Shown here piece after piece: positions 41,306 to 50,229 of a stretch of 64,000 nucleotides of DNA. The position numbers and the translations under genes were made by a program. Each line of letters starts with the position of its first letter. The stretch's first letter is position 1. The notes under the pieces are model-generated. The model saw only the letters and a list, made by a program, of their open reading frames with translations, made no database searches and had not been told where the DNA came from. The stretch covers positions 186,001 to 250,000 of the forward strand of contig JADJKB010000022.1 of the NCBI GenBank assembly GCA_016706225.1, written 5' to 3'. This DNA is from Myxococcales bacterium (GTDB taxonomy: Bacteria; Myxococcota_A; Polyangia; Polyangiales; Polyangiaceae).

Positions 41306-42526
41306 ATGCCGAGCGCCGAAGAACAATTCACCGAGCTGACCCGTGGTGCGGTCGACGTAGTGCAACGGGACGAGCTGCTCGATCGCCTGCGCGAAGGACG
41401 CCCGCTCGAGATCAAGGCGGGCTTCGATCCGACGCGACCCGACCTGCACCTCGGCCACACGGTGCTGCTGCAGAAGATGCGTCAGTTCCAGGACTTCGGG
41501 CACAACGTCACCTTCTTGATCGGGGACTTCACCGCGATGGTCGGCGACCCCACGGGCCAGAACGACATGCGTCCGCGGCAGACCCGAGAGCAGGTGTTGT
41601 CAGCCGCGAAAACCTATCAAGAACAGGCCTTTAAGGTGCTGGACCCGGAGCGAACGCGGGTCCGTTACAACAGCGAATGGCTCGGGGCGTTGACCCTCGA
41701 CAAGATGGTCGAGCTCGCCGCCAAGCGCACTGTTGCACGCACCCTCGAGCGACGAGATTTCCGCGAACGCCTCGAACAACACCGCGACATCTACCTGCAC
41801 GAGCTCTTGTACCCACTCTTTCAGGGGTACGACTCCGTGGTGATGGAGAGCGACGTCGAGCTCGGCGGCACCGACCAGCTCTTCAACCTGTTGGTAGGCC
41901 GAGATCTGATGCAGCGCTTCGGGCAAAAGCCGCAAATCGTGATCACGACGCCGATCCTGGAGGGCATCGACGCGCACATGGTCGACGGGCAGGTCGTCGG
42001 CAAGAAGATGAGCAAGTCCGCGGACAACTACGTCGGCCTGACGGAACCGCCGGTCGACATGTTTCGCAAGTGCATGCAGATCGACGACCAGGTCATCTGG
42101 CGTTTCTTCGAGCTGCTCTCACCCCGCTCCACCTCCGAGATCGCGGAGCTGCGCGCCAAGGGGGACCCCATCGGCAGCAAGGCCGAATTCGCTCGTGAGG
42201 TCGTGACTCGCTTCCACCACGCGGACGCGGCGGCGGCGGCCGAGGCCACGTTCCGAGCAACGTACCTGGGGGACGGCGTTCCGGCAGACGTGCCCGAAGC
42301 GGACGTCGCGCCCGATGGCGACAAGCTGCTCCTGGCCAAGGCGCTGGCCACGGTCAAACTCGTCGCGTCGAACGGCGAGGGGCGGCGCATGATTCAGGGC
42401 GGCGGGGTGGAGGTCGACGGCACGGTGGTCAAGGACGGGCTGTTCGAGCTCCGTCCGGGCCAGACCTATTTGGTCCGGGTCGGCTCGAAAAACCGACGTT
42501 TCTGCCGGATCCGGGTCGGTTCGTGA
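41306..42526 (+). CDS. tyrS: Tyrosyl-tRNA synthetase
   Basis: A 406-residue class I aminoacyl-tRNA synthetase that charges tRNA-Tyr. HLGH (48-51) and KMSKS (234-238) are the two ATP-binding signatures. GGTDQLFNLLVGRDL marks the tyrosine-binding region, and VVMESDVELGGTDQ is typical of the TyrZ-like branch. The C-terminal S4 RNA-binding domain (GGGVEVDGTVVKDGLFEL...) is complete. The stop overlaps the next gene's GTG. Confidence 0.97.
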   Translation: MPSAEEQFTELTRGAVDVVQRDELLDRLREGRPLEIKAGFDPTRPDLHLGHTVLLQKMRQFQDFGHNVTFLIGDFTAMVGDPTGQNDMRPRQTREQVLSAAKTYQEQAFKVLDPERTRVRYNSEWLGALTLDKMVELAAKRTVARTLERRDFRERLEQHRDIYLHELLYPLFQGYDSVVMESDVELGGTDQLFNLLVGRDLMQRFGQKPQIVITTPILEGIDAHMVDGQVVGKKMSKSADNYVGLTEPPVDMFRKCMQIDDQVIWRFFELLSPRSTSEIAELRAKGDPIGSKAEFAREVVTRFHHADAAAAAEATFRATYLGDGVPADVPEADVAPDGDKLLLAKALATVKLVASNGEGRRMIQGGGVEVDGTVVKDGLFELRPGQTYLVRVGSKNRRFCRIRVGS

Positions 42527-43551
42527 GACGCGCGCGAGCGGCGAGCCTGATCCTCGGGCTGTCGCTCGCAGCCGCGTGCGCGCCCGCGTCGCCACCGGCG
42601 GCCAAGGCTCCCGAGAGCCAACCGACACCACCGCTTCACGACGGCCCGCTCTCCGACTACGTGCCGTCCGCAGGCCTGCGCTGGATGGTCCTGGGGCGAC
42701 CGAAGGAGATCGGGTCGGACGCTTCCCTGGCCAAGGCCATCGAGCTGCTGCTGCCGAAAGAGCGCCTCGAAGCTCACTCAAAAGACAGCGGCGTCGATCT
42801 GAGACAGCTCTCCGACGGTCTCATCGCTGGCTTCGATCACGCCACTTTGTATGTCGCCGACGCTCGAAATTCGTCGACGACGGCGGAGGAGAGGTTTTCG
42901 GAGCGCCTGCTCGCAGGCACCCGCATCCACCGACCCCACCCACGCATCCATCGGCTGAGCGGTGTGGTCGGACAAACACCCGAGACTCTGGTGCGCATCG
43001 ACGAACGACTGGTCGCGGTCTCCGTCGGCTCCGCCTTGCCCGCTCGAATCGTCGAGCTGTACGCCCGGAAGAAGCTCACGAAGTCACCCTCGGCTCTGCG
43101 GGGCTCGGCGCTCTCGTCGCTGCCAGTGGCCGAGCTCGAGCGCGCACCCATGAGGTTCTACGCACCTGGACCCTTCACCGGCGAATGGACCCAAGGGGCA
43201 CGTGGGTTGCTCGCCGCAGCGACCGCCGTGGGCATCGCAGTGAAGCCAGCGGCGGATGGGCACCTGTCCGCCGTGATCGTGATCGCTGGGAGCTTCGGCG
43301 AAGCGGAGTCCGATCCCGCGGCGCAGGCCGCCCTCGCGTGGACCGATCTGACGGGAAGTGGACTTGGAAAACTGCTCGGCTTCGACCAGGCCGAGCCCCC
43401 GCAGATCGTCGCAACGCCGGACGCCCTGCGCGTCAGCTTCGAGGTCGCCGCCTTGCCCATGGCCCAGGGACTGCGCGCCGCGGTGATGTCGGAGGTTTGG
43501 GAAATTCTCGACTTGAAACCGCCGCCCCGAAACGAGCCGGACCTGCCGTGA
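42523..43551 (+). CDS. Lipoprotein of unknown function
   Basis: A 342-residue predicted lipoprotein starting at GTG 42523, overlapping the tyrS stop (GTGA). The signal ends at Cys19 (LSLAAAC). No family is recognised. Visible features are YVPSAGLRWMVLGRPKEI near the start of the mature domain, a DGLIAGFDHATLYVADAR region and VIVIAGSFGEAESDP, suggesting alternating beta strands. It is likely co-transcribed with tyrS, without an evident functional link. Confidence 0.75.
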   Translation: MRRARAASLILGLSLAAACAPASPPAAKAPESQPTPPLHDGPLSDYVPSAGLRWMVLGRPKEIGSDASLAKAIELLLPKERLEAHSKDSGVDLRQLSDGLIAGFDHATLYVADARNSSTTAEERFSERLLAGTRIHRPHPRIHRLSGVVGQTPETLVRIDERLVAVSVGSALPARIVELYARKKLTKSPSALRGSALSSLPVAELERAPMRFYAPGPFTGEWTQGARGLLAAATAVGIAVKPAADGHLSAVIVIAGSFGEAESDPAAQAALAWTDLTGSGLGKLLGFDQAEPPQIVATPDALRVSFEVAALPMAQGLRAAVMSEVWEILDLKPPPRNEPDLP

Positions 43552-43679
43552 TTTCGTCAAAACGCGCCGCTCGAACCGCGGGCCGGGCTCCCATCGGGAT
43601 TGACCCGGACACGCCGATCGTAGTAAGCGCCACCGACTTGTCGTTCCGGGGGACCCCGACGAGGCAATCAGGAGACGAT

Positions 43680-44195
43680 ATGCAGTCGCAGGTGAATAGT
43701 ACGACGGCGCCCACCTTCAAGGTTGGAGACAGGGCCGTACACCCCTCACACGGGGTCGGGGAAGTTGTGCAGCTCGAAGAGAAGGACTTCGGGGGGCATC
43801 GCACGAGCTGTTACGTCCTGAAGATCGTCGATTCGGATCTCAAGGTGATGGTTCCAATGGAAGCGGCTAGCCGCGTTGGACTGCGCCCGGTGATGAAGAA
43901 GAAGGAAGCCGAGAAGATCCTCGACATCCTGCGCGCACCCGAGGTGGCGGTGGACGTTCAGCCGTGGAACCGCAGATTCCGCGCCTACACCGAGATGCTC
44001 AAGAGTGGACTGCCGGCGGAGATCGCCAAGGTTCTGCGCGACATGTACCGCCTGAAGTTCGACAAGGACTTGTCGTTCGGTGAGCGCCGCCTCCTCGACC
44101 AAGCCCGCTCGCTCTTGATCCAAGAGCTGGCGCTGGCAAAGAAGGTCACGGCCGCGAGCATCGAGGGCGAGATCCAAGAGATCTTCTCGGCCTGA
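43680..44195 (+). CDS. cdnL: CdnL/CarD-family RNA polymerase-binding regulator
   Basis: A 171-residue protein from ATG 43680 with AGGAG five bases upstream. FKVGDRAVHPSHGVGEVVQLEE begins the Tudor-like RNA-polymerase-interacting domain (CarD_TRCF). The C-terminal helical domain (MLKSGLPAEIAKVLRDMY, LSFGERRLLDQARSLLIQEL) binds promoter DNA around the -10 region in this family. Short length without a C-terminal HMGA tail places it with CdnL, essential in Myxococcus, where it stabilises open complexes at rRNA promoters, rather than with CarD proper. No downstream gene overlaps. Confidence 0.93.
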   Translation: MQSQVNSTTAPTFKVGDRAVHPSHGVGEVVQLEEKDFGGHRTSCYVLKIVDSDLKVMVPMEAASRVGLRPVMKKKEAEKILDILRAPEVAVDVQPWNRRFRAYTEMLKSGLPAEIAKVLRDMYRLKFDKDLSFGERRLLDQARSLLIQELALAKKVTAASIEGEIQEIFSA

Positions 44196-44244
44196 GCTAG
44201 CAAGAACGATTGATCGCCGCGAGCGGCGGCTTCACGCTTCGGCG

Positions 44245-44796
44245 ATGAAGATCTACACGAAGACCGGAGACAGCGGCGAGACCGGGCTGTTCGGCGGCGC
44301 GCGTGTCGACAAGGACGACACGCGCGTCGACGCGTACGGCACGGTCGACGAGACGAACGCGGCCATCGGCTGCGCGCGCGCCACGGGACTGCCGGCGGAG
44401 CTCGACGCTTTGCTCGGGGCGATCCAGGACGATCTGTTCACGCTCGGCGCCGAGCTTGCGTGTGTACCCGGCCACGAAGAGCGAATGAAGCTCGCTTTGT
44501 GTTCCGCTGCGGCCATCGAGCGGCTGGAGGCGGCCATCGACAGCTCGGAGTCGGCTCTCCCTGCCCTGACCGCCTTCATCCTGCCCGGAGGCACCGCCGG
44601 CGCCGCGGCGCTGCACGCGGCACGCACCACCTGTCGCCGCGCGGAGCGGCGTGTGGTGACGCTCCGGCGCGCGAGCAAGGTCCGCGACGAGGTCGTCATC
44701 TACCTCAATCGCCTGAGCGACCTCTTGTTCGTGCTGGCCCGACGCACCAACCACGAGGCGGGAGTCGCAGACGTGCCTTGGAACAAACCGACGTGA
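44245..44796 (+). CDS. Cob(I)alamin adenosyltransferase, PduO type
   Basis: A 183-residue enzyme that transfers adenosyl from ATP to cob(I)alamin to make coenzyme B12. Family signature is complete: YTKTGDSGETGLFGG at the N-terminus (ATP binding), RVDAYGTVDETNAAIG, FILPGGTAGAA, CRRAERR and YLNRLSDLLFVLARR. Length matches single-domain PduO. It fits the B12-dependent radical SAM enzyme at the start of the window only in a general way. Confidence 0.95.
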   Translation: MKIYTKTGDSGETGLFGGARVDKDDTRVDAYGTVDETNAAIGCARATGLPAELDALLGAIQDDLFTLGAELACVPGHEERMKLALCSAAAIERLEAAIDSSESALPALTAFILPGGTAGAAALHAARTTCRRAERRVVTLRRASKVRDEVVIYLNRLSDLLFVLARRTNHEAGVADVPWNKPT

Positions 44797-44809
44797 ACGC
44801 ACCCGCGTC

Positions 44810-45559
44810 TCACAGGTGAGGCAGAACCGGCAGAGCCAACAGAACTCCGAGCGCGCCGGCGCCGAGCAGCCCGAGAACGAAACGGAACACCCCGACGGAC
44901 GTTGGGAGCTGTCCATCGGGACCCGGGCGGACGGGCACCGGCAGCTCCCAGGTGCCGACGTTCCGCGACGGCTTGGCCGGGTCGAACAGGAACATGCCGC
45001 CCTCGTAGGGCCTGCCACGCAGCGTGCGCTCGGCGAAGGGACCATCGGGGAGGCCGATGCGCACACGAGTCTTGCAGAACGAGCCCCCGTACTCGTCGCC
45101 CTGATCACCCCAGCCGGCCAGTGATCTGCCGACATTCGTCGAGTAGCTCCACGACGACGAGTCGTCTGCTTCGAGCACCGCGGCGGGCGCCGCCACACCG
45201 TTCATCAGCAGGTAGAGGGCCCGCAGGTTGCGCAGCAGCATGAACCCCGGAACGAGGTAGGGGAAGATCCACGCCAGCGGTTGGTGTGTGGCGAGCGCGT
45301 ACCCTGCGGGAAGCACCACCAGCCAGACACCGAAGATCACCATGTTGAAGGTGAACAGGTGGAACAAGGTTGAGAACGCCAGCGCTAAGGAGATCTTCCG
45401 CGGCGCCGGAGCGAGCGTGTGCACCCTGGCTGGTTGCTCGATGGGCTCGGGCGGCGGCGGCTGCTTCAGCTGCTCGTTCTCGCGCTGAAGCGCAGCGTTC
45501 TCCAGCTCGAGCACTTCGAGCCGCTGTCGCAGCGCTTCGCGGTCGTCCCGGTAGTCCAT
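44810..45559 (-). CDS. Membrane protein with N-terminal coiled coil
   Basis: A 249-residue protein. Residues 5-33 form a short Leu/Glu coiled coil (LRQRLEVLELENAALQREN), then a Pro-rich linker. About four hydrophobic helices follow (LALAFSTLFHLFTFNMVIF, WLVVLPAGYALA, IFPYLVPGFMLLRNL, FVLGLLGAGALGVLLALPV). Between the third and last lies a hydrophilic loop of about 100 residues. No family is recognised. It converges with the adenosyltransferase gene. Confidence 0.75.
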   Translation of the reverse strand: MDYRDDREALRQRLEVLELENAALQRENEQLKQPPPPEPIEQPARVHTLAPAPRKISLALAFSTLFHLFTFNMVIFGVWLVVLPAGYALATHQPLAWIFPYLVPGFMLLRNLRALYLLMNGVAAPAAVLEADDSSSWSYSTNVGRSLAGWGDQGDEYGGSFCKTRVRIGLPDGPFAERTLRGRPYEGGMFLFDPAKPSRNVGTWELPVPVRPGPDGQLPTSVGVFRFVLGLLGAGALGVLLALPVLPHL

Positions 45560-45701
45560 CGCAGTCGACAGCCCTTCCGACTAGAAGGGTTGAGATCCCT
45601 GGAGCTTTTCCCGACTTGCGGCAGACGGCAAGCAGATCAAAAGCGGGGCGCGCGGCAGTCCACGGGTGAAGATTGCCAGGCGGGCGAACTAAGCTGAAGC
45701 A

Positions 45702-46118
45702 ATGACCATCACACTGCGTGGGCTAGCCCACGTTGGCATCCGCGTCCATGACCTGGAACGGTCGCTGGGCTTCTACCGCTTGCTCGGCTTCGAGAAGACC
45801 GTGGGACCGATCGGACCGGAGCCGGTTGCGATCCTGGAACACCCGTCCGGCATCGAGCTCAACCTCGTGCTCAACGCCAAGGACCCGCGAGCAACCAACG
45901 TCCTGATGGACGTTCCCGAGAAACACCCGGGCATCACCCACATTGCGCTCTTCTGCCCGGACATCCTGGCGGCGAAGGCGGAGCTCGAAGCGGCGGGGTT
46001 TCCCCCGAGCGGGGGTCCGGTGAAGTTTCCTACGGGCGCTCAGGCCATCTTCGTGCGAGATCCAGATCGCAACGTGATCGAGCTCCATCAGCGGTCCGAC
46101 GCGCAAACACCAGAATGA
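45702..46118 (+). CDS. Glyoxalase I-like VOC protein
   Basis: A 138-residue vicinal-oxygen-chelate protein. Candidate metal ligands are in their standard places: His in LAHVGIRVHDLERS, Glu in SGIELNLVL, His in GITHIALFCPD, and Glu in DPDRNVIELHQR. With all four present it may be a functional metalloenzyme such as lactoylglutathione lyase, but relatives include dioxygenases and resistance proteins. Standalone gene; ATG start. Confidence 0.85.
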   Translation: MTITLRGLAHVGIRVHDLERSLGFYRLLGFEKTVGPIGPEPVAILEHPSGIELNLVLNAKDPRATNVLMDVPEKHPGITHIALFCPDILAAKAELEAAGFPPSGGPVKFPTGAQAIFVRDPDRNVIELHQRSDAQTPE

Positions 46119-46181
46119 CCGGAGGAGCCGCCATGAGTGACGCCAACACCGCCCGCGACGAAAACGCGGGCGCCGGCGCGC

Positions 46182-47531
46182 TCACTTGTGCGAGGCCGCA
46201 TCGGCCTGCGCCGCCGCCGCGACCTCGACCCGCTGCCACACCCGAAGCACGTTGCCGGAGCAGATCTTCTCGATTTCGGCGTCCGAATAGCCGCGCTCCA
46301 AGAGGACCTTTATCAGACTCGGATAGGCGCCGACATCCTTGAGCCCGACCGGGAGCGAGTCCCCCACCCCGTCGAAGTCACTGCCCAATCCGACGTGGTC
46401 GACGCCCACGAGCGCCTTCACGTGATCGATGTGATCCGCGACCTGCGCCACGCTCGCAAACCCCGCCGGGTTGTCCTTCTCGAACCGCTCTAGCAGAGGT
46501 TTTGCGCGAGCATCGTTCGACTCGAGTTTGTGTTTTCTTAGCAGCGCCGCCCGTTGTTTCCAGCGTTCGGTCTCCTGTTTCTGCAGCTTCGGATCGAGGA
46601 AACCGGAGCCGAAGTTGATCTGGATGACGCCTCCCTTGGATGCCAGTTCTCGGATCATGTCGTCGCTCATGTTGCGCATCCAGCCCGGCGTGAAGTGCCG
46701 ACACGACGAGTGCGAGGCGATCACCGGGACCGTACTCACCTTCATCACGTCCCGGAACGCATCGTCGGAGATGTGCGAAACATCGACCAGGATGCCGAGC
46801 CGGTTCATCTCGCCCACGACCTGCTTTCCGAACGGACTCAACCCCTTGTTCTTGTGACGGTCGTCGTACGACGAGTCCGAGAGGTGGTTGTCCTTCGAGT
46901 GTGCGAGGGTGATGTAGCGCACGCCGCGATCGAAGAAGAACTTCACGTTCTCCAGCTTCTTCTCGACGGGTGACCCGTTCTCCATGCCCAGCAAGAGCGA
47001 GATTTTGCCGTCCTTCTTGTTCTGCCTGACCTCCTCGGTCGAGCGCGCCATGCGAAACTTGTCGGGGGACTTCTTGGCAATGTCCTCGACCAGATCGATC
47101 AGCTGATTCGCCAGCTTCTTCGCGCCGCCAGCCTCGAACTTGGCCGGCACGTAGATGCTCATGAACGGCGCATCGAGCCCGCCCGTGACGGCGCGCGGGT
47201 AGTCGAAGTTGCCCTTCGCTGTGCGCTCCGCGACGTCTTCCGTGACCTTGCCCGCCTTGTCGCGGGACTGCCACAGGCGATACGGAACGTCGACGTGCCC
47301 GTCCAGGATGATGAAGCGGTGGGCGAGCTCGTTCGCTTTTTGATCGAGATCAATCGGCTTCGGAGCGGCCGCGGCGCTCGCGCTCGGGGGCGCGGCAGGC
47401 TCGCTCGTCGCGCTCGGCGGCGCGGACGTCGGAGTCGGCTCGGCGGCTCTTGCCGAGTCCGACGCCGGTGGCGGGCTGGGCGCACAACCAGAATAGACTA
47501 CGGCGAGAGCGAGCCACGCTGACGGTTTCAC
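46182..47531 (-). CDS. Membrane dipeptidase (peptidase M19) lipoprotein
   Basis: A 449-residue zinc dipeptidase of the renal-dipeptidase family, starting at GTG 47531. The lipoprotein signal ends at Cys16 (VVYSGC), with a Pro/Ala/Ser linker to about residue 60. Metal and substrate motifs are present: DGHVDVPYRLW, LLGMENGSPV (bridging Glu), VRYITLAHSKDN, DVSHISDDAFRDV, VIASHSSCRHF and DHVGLGSDFDGV. It hydrolyses dipeptides or cell-wall peptides at the cell surface, exact substrates unknown. A transfer or truncation is not suspected. Confidence 0.94.
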   Translation of the reverse strand: MKPSAWLALAVVYSGCAPSPPPASDSARAAEPTPTSAPPSATSEPAAPPSASAAAAPKPIDLDQKANELAHRFIILDGHVDVPYRLWQSRDKAGKVTEDVAERTAKGNFDYPRAVTGGLDAPFMSIYVPAKFEAGGAKKLANQLIDLVEDIAKKSPDKFRMARSTEEVRQNKKDGKISLLLGMENGSPVEKKLENVKFFFDRGVRYITLAHSKDNHLSDSSYDDRHKNKGLSPFGKQVVGEMNRLGILVDVSHISDDAFRDVMKVSTVPVIASHSSCRHFTPGWMRNMSDDMIRELASKGGVIQINFGSGFLDPKLQKQETERWKQRAALLRKHKLESNDARAKPLLERFEKDNPAGFASVAQVADHIDHVKALVGVDHVGLGSDFDGVGDSLPVGLKDVGAYPSLIKVLLERGYSDAEIEKICSGNVLRVWQRVEVAAAAQADAASHK

Positions 47532-47546
47532 CGGCGCAGCTTACGG

Positions 47547-47819
47547 CTAAGCTTTCACGAGCGTCCAGAGACCGACGGCGATGAAACCGAGACCGGCCAC
47601 CCAGTGCAACGCCTTGTCGCTGACGTACCTGGAGATCAGCGCACCACCGAGCACTCCCAGGGCCGAGGTCGCGACCAGCGCCAGCGCGGCGCCGGAGAAG
47701 ACGATCCACTTCGAGGTCTTGGCATCCGCCGCGTAGAGCAGCGTCGCGAGCTGGGTTTTGTCCCCGAGCTCGGCGAGGAACACGGTGGAAAAAACAGTGA
47801 CGAAGAGCTTCATGTCCAT
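47547..47819 (-). CDS. GDT1/UPF0016 family membrane protein, single repeat unit
   Basis: A 90-residue protein with three predicted helices. The E-x-G-D-(K/R)-(T/S) motif is present as FLAELGDKTQLATLL (Glu17, Asp20), which in two-repeat homologues forms a cation (Mn/Ca) transport site. Here only one repeat is encoded, so a homodimer or heterodimer would be needed. Starts at ATG 47819 (an ATG two codons on is possible). No second half-gene follows in the window. Divergent from the M50 protease gene. Confidence 0.85.
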   Translation of the reverse strand: MDMKLFVTVFSTVFLAELGDKTQLATLLYAADAKTSKWIVFSGAALALVATSALGVLGGALISRYVSDKALHWVAGLGFIAVGLWTLVKA

Positions 47820-47954
47820 GACGCGCCGGGCCGGTCCTTCCGCGGTAGTCACCCTGGAGAGGGGTGCGAACCGAGGGTGATTACAGCAGAAAGTAAGCCG
47901 GAGTGGGCCGCACGGCACACCCGCCCCCTGGGCACGAGGGCGCAGGTGATTAAC

Positions 47955-48680
47955 ATGGCGGAAAGCATGCTCGACCGCGGCTCTCTGACCATCGCCCGCC
48001 TTCGAGGGATCCCCATCCGCCTGCACTGGACGCTCCCGATCGGTGCGCTCGTTTTCGGCGGGTTCCGGTACGCCCCCGGCTTCTGGCTCGGCTTCGTCTT
48101 GCTCGTCCTGATCCACGAGCTCGGTCATGCATTCTTGGTTCGGTCCTTCCGCCTGCGCGTCGAGGGCATCGACATCACTGGCTTCGGCGGCCTCTGCCAT
48201 TGGTCGGGACGAGCCACCGCTGTGCAGCGCAGTATCATTGCCTGGGGCGGTGTGGTGGCCCAAGGCCTGCTGCTCGCGGCTACGTTCGCGACCCTCGCCT
48301 TGGTCGGCAGGCCTCACACCGCGTTCATGGCCGACATGGTCAGTGTGTTCACCTTCACCAATCTCTGGCTGATCGCGCTGAACCTGCTGCCCGTGCCGCC
48401 GCTCGACGGGCATGAAGCCTGGAAGCTCGTGGGGCAACTCGCGCGGGGCGGTCGTTCCACGCGCCGCTCGTCCGGCGCCGAGCGGGTACAGGGCGTGACC
48501 TGGAAACCCCCGCCGACCTGGTCTGGCTGGCGCGCAGCAGGCAAGAAGCCATCGTCCTCCCCGCCACCGCGCGGCTCGGAGCCACCCAAGAAGGACAAAC
48601 CCAGCCCCGAAGCCATGGCGGAGCTCGCGCGCATGCTGGAAAAAGTCGGCGAAGAGGCCAAGAAGGCCCGCCGCAACTGA
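47955..48680 (+). CDS. Site-2-protease-like M50 membrane peptidase
   Basis: A 241-residue intramembrane zinc protease candidate. HELGH (54-58) in a transmembrane helix gives the catalytic residues, and NLLPVPPLDGHEAWKL carries the conserved downstream Asp ligand (LDG). There are four to five hydrophobic segments, then a 70-residue hydrophilic tail with Pro/Lys repeats, PSPEAMAELARMLEKVG. The ATG at 47955 is preceded by AGGTGAT eight bases upstream. No PDZ or CBS domain is seen. The substrate may be an anti-sigma factor or membrane protein. Confidence 0.88.
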   Translation: MAESMLDRGSLTIARLRGIPIRLHWTLPIGALVFGGFRYAPGFWLGFVLLVLIHELGHAFLVRSFRLRVEGIDITGFGGLCHWSGRATAVQRSIIAWGGVVAQGLLLAATFATLALVGRPHTAFMADMVSVFTFTNLWLIALNLLPVPPLDGHEAWKLVGQLARGGRSTRRSSGAERVQGVTWKPPPTWSGWRAAGKKPSSSPPPRGSEPPKKDKPSPEAMAELARMLEKVGEEAKKARRN

Positions 48681-48690
48681 GCCAGCGTCC

Positions 48691-50229
48691 CTACTTCTTC
48701 ACTTCGCCGGTTGCGAGATCGATGTCGATGTCGCGGAGGACACGGGGCGCGAAGCAGATCACGGCTGGCTGCGAGCCCTTCACCTTCTCGCGCACCAGCT
48801 TCTCGATCTTCTTCCCCATCGCCAGCGTGGGGACGAACGCTCCGAAGTAGCGCTTGCCGTTGTCCTCGGTCTCGGCAAAACGCGTCCCGGCGAGCTCGGT
48901 GTGTCCCTTGATGGCCTTGCGGGTCAGCGGGAAGTCGTAGTCCTTCGGCGTGACCTTGGTGATGCCGTACATCAACACGTAGATGTCCTTGCAGCCCTCG
49001 GTCGCGAGCTTGGGAATGCGAACGTGGCCGGGAAACTGCCGACCCCACTCCCACTTCACTTCCTGGACCTGAGCGGCGGGAGGTGTCGTGCGGTACAAGC
49101 CGTTGCCCGCGGCGAGCCACACGCGGCCGTCGACTGCCGCGTGGACACTCGTGGGTGAGGTCACACCTTCGGGCAGGGCCACCCTCTCCCAGTCGTGTTT
49201 CGGCGCTCGCTTCCAGACTGTTCCCTGCACCTTGTCGTTGTCGAAGGGCTGCCCGGTCACGACCCACAACGTTCCATCGCTGCCAAGCGAGGCGGAGATT
49301 GTGGGCAAGACGAACGGGTTCTTCACTACCTCGAAGCGCTCGCCGTCGAAGTGGACCGTGATCGCGCTCTTCCATGCGTCGCCGATGACCCAGACGTCTT
49401 TCGCCGTGCGCGCCAGCAGGTAGGTCTCGTTGTAAGGATTCGGTCCGTCGAACCGCTCGACCTGTCCGCGCGTCGCGCCCGCCTTCCACCACTCGATCGC
49501 GAACTTGTCGTCGTCACAGGTGGCCCCCGCGCTGAAGACCTCTCCGGTTGGGAGCGCCGTGAAGCCGGAGGCTCGAACCAAGGTCCCGCAGCTCGTCTTG
49601 GTGGTGACGGGCAGCGGCGGGCGCTTGGCTGAACCCAGCCACTTGAAGCGTACAGTGTCATTGGTGTCGTACGGCATCACGTTGTAGAGCAGCGCCAAGA
49701 GGCCGCCGGACCAGGTCGCGAGGCCGGCGTAGATCCAGCGCTGTCCCAGGTCGTTGCCCGACGTGGCCCAGCTGCCTCCGTTCCACTTCCGGATACCACC
49801 CCAGCCAACGCGGCCGTTCGAGAGCGTGATGGCAGCCCAGGCGTCGTCGGGCCAGCTGCCGACGATCCCGCGGATCCCCATGAAACCTTCCAGGCCCTTG
49901 CCGTACTTTTCGTCTTCGATCAGGCGGTCGCCGTCGACCAACGCGAGCGGGATGCCGCCGTTGCTGCGCACGAACAGCCGCTCACCCACCGGGTAGAGAT
50001 CGAGCGGATGTTCGGCACGGACAAGCAGGTGGAACGGGCTCTTGGCGTGTTTCGGTGCGTCGGGTACCGGCGCGGAGGCAGTCGCGCTGGCTGCCGACGA
50101 GGGCGCCGACGCTGCGGTGGGCATTGCACTTGGCGGCGCGGGGCCATCGGCAGGAGGCGGAGCTGTTCCGCCGCAAGCGGCTGCGACCACCACACCCAAC
50201 GACAACGAGCAGGTCTTGACGGACATCAT
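48691..50229 (-). CDS. Lipoprotein with predicted beta-propeller, coupled to a multihaem cytochrome
   Basis: A 512-residue protein. The signal ends at Cys19 (VVVAAAC), then an Ala/Ser/Pro linker to about residue 60. The mature part is rich in Trp and Gly repeats (GWGGIRKWNGGSW, AAVDGRVWLAAGNGLYRT, LGSDGTLWVVTGQPF), suggesting a six- or seven-bladed propeller of the periplasmic sensor type. Its C-terminal segment has a KRYFGAFVPTLAMG portion. ATG 50229 overlaps the stop of the five-haem cytochrome (ATGA), implying co-expression. Function unknown. Confidence 0.78.
   Translation of the reverse strand: MMSVKTCSLSLGVVVAAACGGTAPPPADGPAPPSAMPTAASAPSSAASATASAPVPDAPKHAKSPFHLLVRAEHPLDLYPVGERLFVRSNGGIPLALVDGDRLIEDEKYGKGLEGFMGIRGIVGSWPDDAWAAITLSNGRVGWGGIRKWNGGSWATSGNDLGQRWIYAGLATWSGGLLALLYNVMPYDTNDTVRFKWLGSAKRPPLPVTTKTSCGTLVRASGFTALPTGEVFSAGATCDDDKFAIEWWKAGATRGQVERFDGPNPYNETYLLARTAKDVWVIGDAWKSAITVHFDGERFEVVKNPFVLPTISASLGSDGTLWVVTGQPFDNDKVQGTVWKRAPKHDWERVALPEGVTSPTSVHAAVDGRVWLAAGNGLYRTTPPAAQVQEVKWEWGRQFPGHVRIPKLATEGCKDIYVLMYGITKVTPKDYDFPLTRKAIKGHTELAGTRFAETEDNGKRYFGAFVPTLAMGKKIEKLVREKVKGSQPAVICFAPRVLRDIDIDLATGEVKK

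Noticed and set aside
43600..43626. Promoter for cdnL (TTGACC with TAGTAA)
   Set aside because: The spacer is only 15 bases and the -10 is poor, so I did not list it as a feature.
42576..43679. Long N-terminal extension of the CdnL protein
   Set aside because: It is an out-of-frame shadow of the lipoprotein at 42523-43551. ATG 43680 has a good ribosome site and gives the normal CdnL length.
46131..46342. Small plus-strand gene after the glyoxalase-like gene
   Set aside because: It encodes only Arg/Pro/Ser-rich sequence and overlaps the well-supported M19 dipeptidase gene on the other strand.
47820..48437. Longer GDT1 protein starting at 48437
   Set aside because: The added N-terminal part is antisense to the M50 protease gene and has no family resemblance. 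The conserved start is at 47819.
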